NCBI GenBank assembly: GCA_002869605.1
Contig: PKUI01000018.1
Span: 1-45,876, forward strand
Length of the DNA: 45,876 nt
Direction of reading: 5' to 3'
Source of the DNA: Desulfuromonas sp.
GTDB taxonomy: Bacteria; Desulfobacterota; Desulfuromonadia; Desulfuromonadales; SZUA-401
Position numbers and translations under genes: made by a program. Below are positions 44,077 to 45,876 of the stretch, piece after piece. The notes under the pieces are model-generated. The model saw nothing but the letters and a program-made list of their open reading frames with translations, did not search any database and had not been told where the DNA came from. Each line of letters opens with the position of its first letter. Position 1 is the stretch's first letter.

Positions 44077-44892
44077 TTAGTCTTTGATCACCCAGGTGCC
44101 GGCGATCAGGTCGTGCAGGCCACGTTTCTCCTTGTGAAAGGCGACCATAATAAAGCCGATGCCGAGGATGAACGCCGAAATCCACTTGCCGACGGTTTCG
44201 CGCAGGATGGCGCGCAGCCAGCCGACCTTGCCGTTTTCGCTGACCACCCGGATGCCACAGACCTTCTTGCCAAGAGTCTGTCCGGAGATGGCGGTCGGTA
44301 CAATGTAGTAGAGCAGGCCGAGCAGGTTGACCAGCGCACCGTACATCATCATGCGTTGCTGGATTTCCATGGCTTCGGCCATGAACTGCTGCATGTAGGC
44401 CGGGTCGTCGCTCGGGAAGCCGCCCATCTGCATCTGCATCATGGAGCCATACATGCCGATAAACTCGTTGAAAATCAAGAAGTAGAAGGGGATGCCCAGA
44501 ACCACCATCAGTACCAGACTGTCGACGAAGTTGGCGGCGACGCGGATCCAGAAGCCACCCTTGTCCGCCTTGTGGACGGAGAAGCTGGCGGTTGCTGTCG
44601 ACTCAAAGCCGAATTCCTCGTCCTCTACCTCGGTGGCCTGGTGGCGCTTTTGCCACTTGGCGTAGACAATGCCGCAGCCGGTGCAATGATCCCCCTTGGG
44701 TTGAGCCAGACCACACGCGGGGCAGTCCATGTTCTCAACCGGGGCCTGGGGCTGCGAGATGGAGGCCCCCTGGGTGTGGCTGAAAAAGAAGGTGCCGTTA
44801 CATTCGGGGCACTCCACCTGGCAGTCTCCCGGGGGGATCCATGCCTGGTTGACGTCCTTGGCGTATTGGCAGTGTGGGCAGGTGATCAGCAT
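44077..44892 (-). CDS. RDD-family membrane protein with two N-terminal zinc-ribbon modules
   Basis: 271 residues. Module 1 is MJ0042-like (CPHC at 5-8, CPEC near 28-31); module 2 has CPAC and CTGC near 57-72. Then an RDD domain with three membrane helices: GGFWIRVAANFVDSLVLM (the Arg and Asp of the name), ALVNLLGLLYYIVPTAISGQTLGKKVCGIRVV, and LGIGFIMVAF. A Met-rich loop (SMMQMQMGG) lies between helices. Sits between argF and argG, though unrelated to arginine synthesis by sequence. Function unknown. Confidence 0.85.
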   Translation of the reverse strand: MLITCPHCQYAKDVNQAWIPPGDCQVECPECNGTFFFSHTQGASISQPQAPVENMDCPACGLAQPKGDHCTGCGIVYAKWQKRHQATEVEDEEFGFESTATASFSVHKADKGGFWIRVAANFVDSLVLMVVLGIPFYFLIFNEFIGMYGSMMQMQMGGFPSDDPAYMQQFMAEAMEIQQRMMMYGALVNLLGLLYYIVPTAISGQTLGKKVCGIRVVSENGKVGWLRAILRETVGKWISAFILGIGFIMVAFHKEKRGLHDLIAGTWVIKD

Positions 44893-44917
44893 ACAACCTC
44901 CAGAATGAGTGCTCCGC

Positions 44918-45829
<912 letters not shown>

Positions 45830-45876
45830 GGGTGTTCTCCTTTATCGGACAGTCGATCCTGCCAAACCTTCATAAA

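Noticed and set aside
42671..44080. 469-codon open frame on the plus strand opposite argG
   Set aside because: It lies antisense to a certain argG, has no family-like sequence or RBS, and arises from GC-rich codon use.

Overview
The window looks like a chromosomal segment of a Desulfuromonadales/Geobacter-type bacterium (marine Desulfuromonas relatives are likely; this is inference, no rRNA is present). The signs are a porin-cytochrome electron conduit with 10- and 13-heme c-type cytochromes, a sigma-54 enhancer-binding regulator, DapL-type lysine synthesis, an argF-argG-argH-lipoprotein-dapA-dapB-dapL cluster, a PilT ATPase and moderately high GC with strong ribosome binding sites. I saw no rRNA, tRNA, CRISPR array or transposase.

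Layout. 1-13.3 kb is mostly housekeeping: 3' part of a pilT-type gene, a degenerate receiver protein, a Uup-like ABC-F ATPase, a rhomboid-like membrane protein, a ferritin-like protein, GMP reductase (guaC), a YyaL/SSP411 thioredoxin-domain protein, a TPR protein, a YceH-like protein, hflK-hflC, a GNAT acetyltransferase and an M20 peptidase. 13.3-17.1 kb is a more AT-rich accessory island on the minus strand: a small unknown protein, a pentapeptide-repeat/DUF3592 membrane protein, an ADP-ribosylglycohydrolase and a STAS-like protein. 17.3-23.7 kb holds the most interesting system: beta-barrel, periplasmic 10-heme cytochrome and 13-heme lipoprotein in one minus-strand operon, with a divergent GAF-AAA-Fis activator. 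The gap between them contains a -24/-12 promoter and three matching palindromes placed as upstream activator sites.

23.7-32 kb: a glycine betaine/proline ABC transporter (proX, proW, proV) behind a 354-base leader that can fold strongly, then a MATE exporter, mtgA, a YihG/PlsC-type acyltransferase and, divergently, queF and a metallo-beta-lactamase-fold hydrolase. 32-35.2 kb: an iron-sulfur-type flavoprotein, a divergent PII paralogue, an orphan Mu GemA-like gene with a small partner, and a VOC protein.

35.2-45.9 kb, all minus strand: the arginine and lysine block. From upstream to downstream it runs argF, RDD protein, argG, NUDIX hydrolase, a nitrilase-like gene broken by a +1 shift, argH, FN3 lipoprotein, dapA, dapB, dapL. 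dapL carries one in-frame TGA at codon 64 with family homology continuing in the same frame on both sides. No lysA lies between the lipoprotein gene and dapA; that gap instead holds AT-rich DNA with palindromes. The two disruptions could be real mutations or assembly errors; reads would decide.
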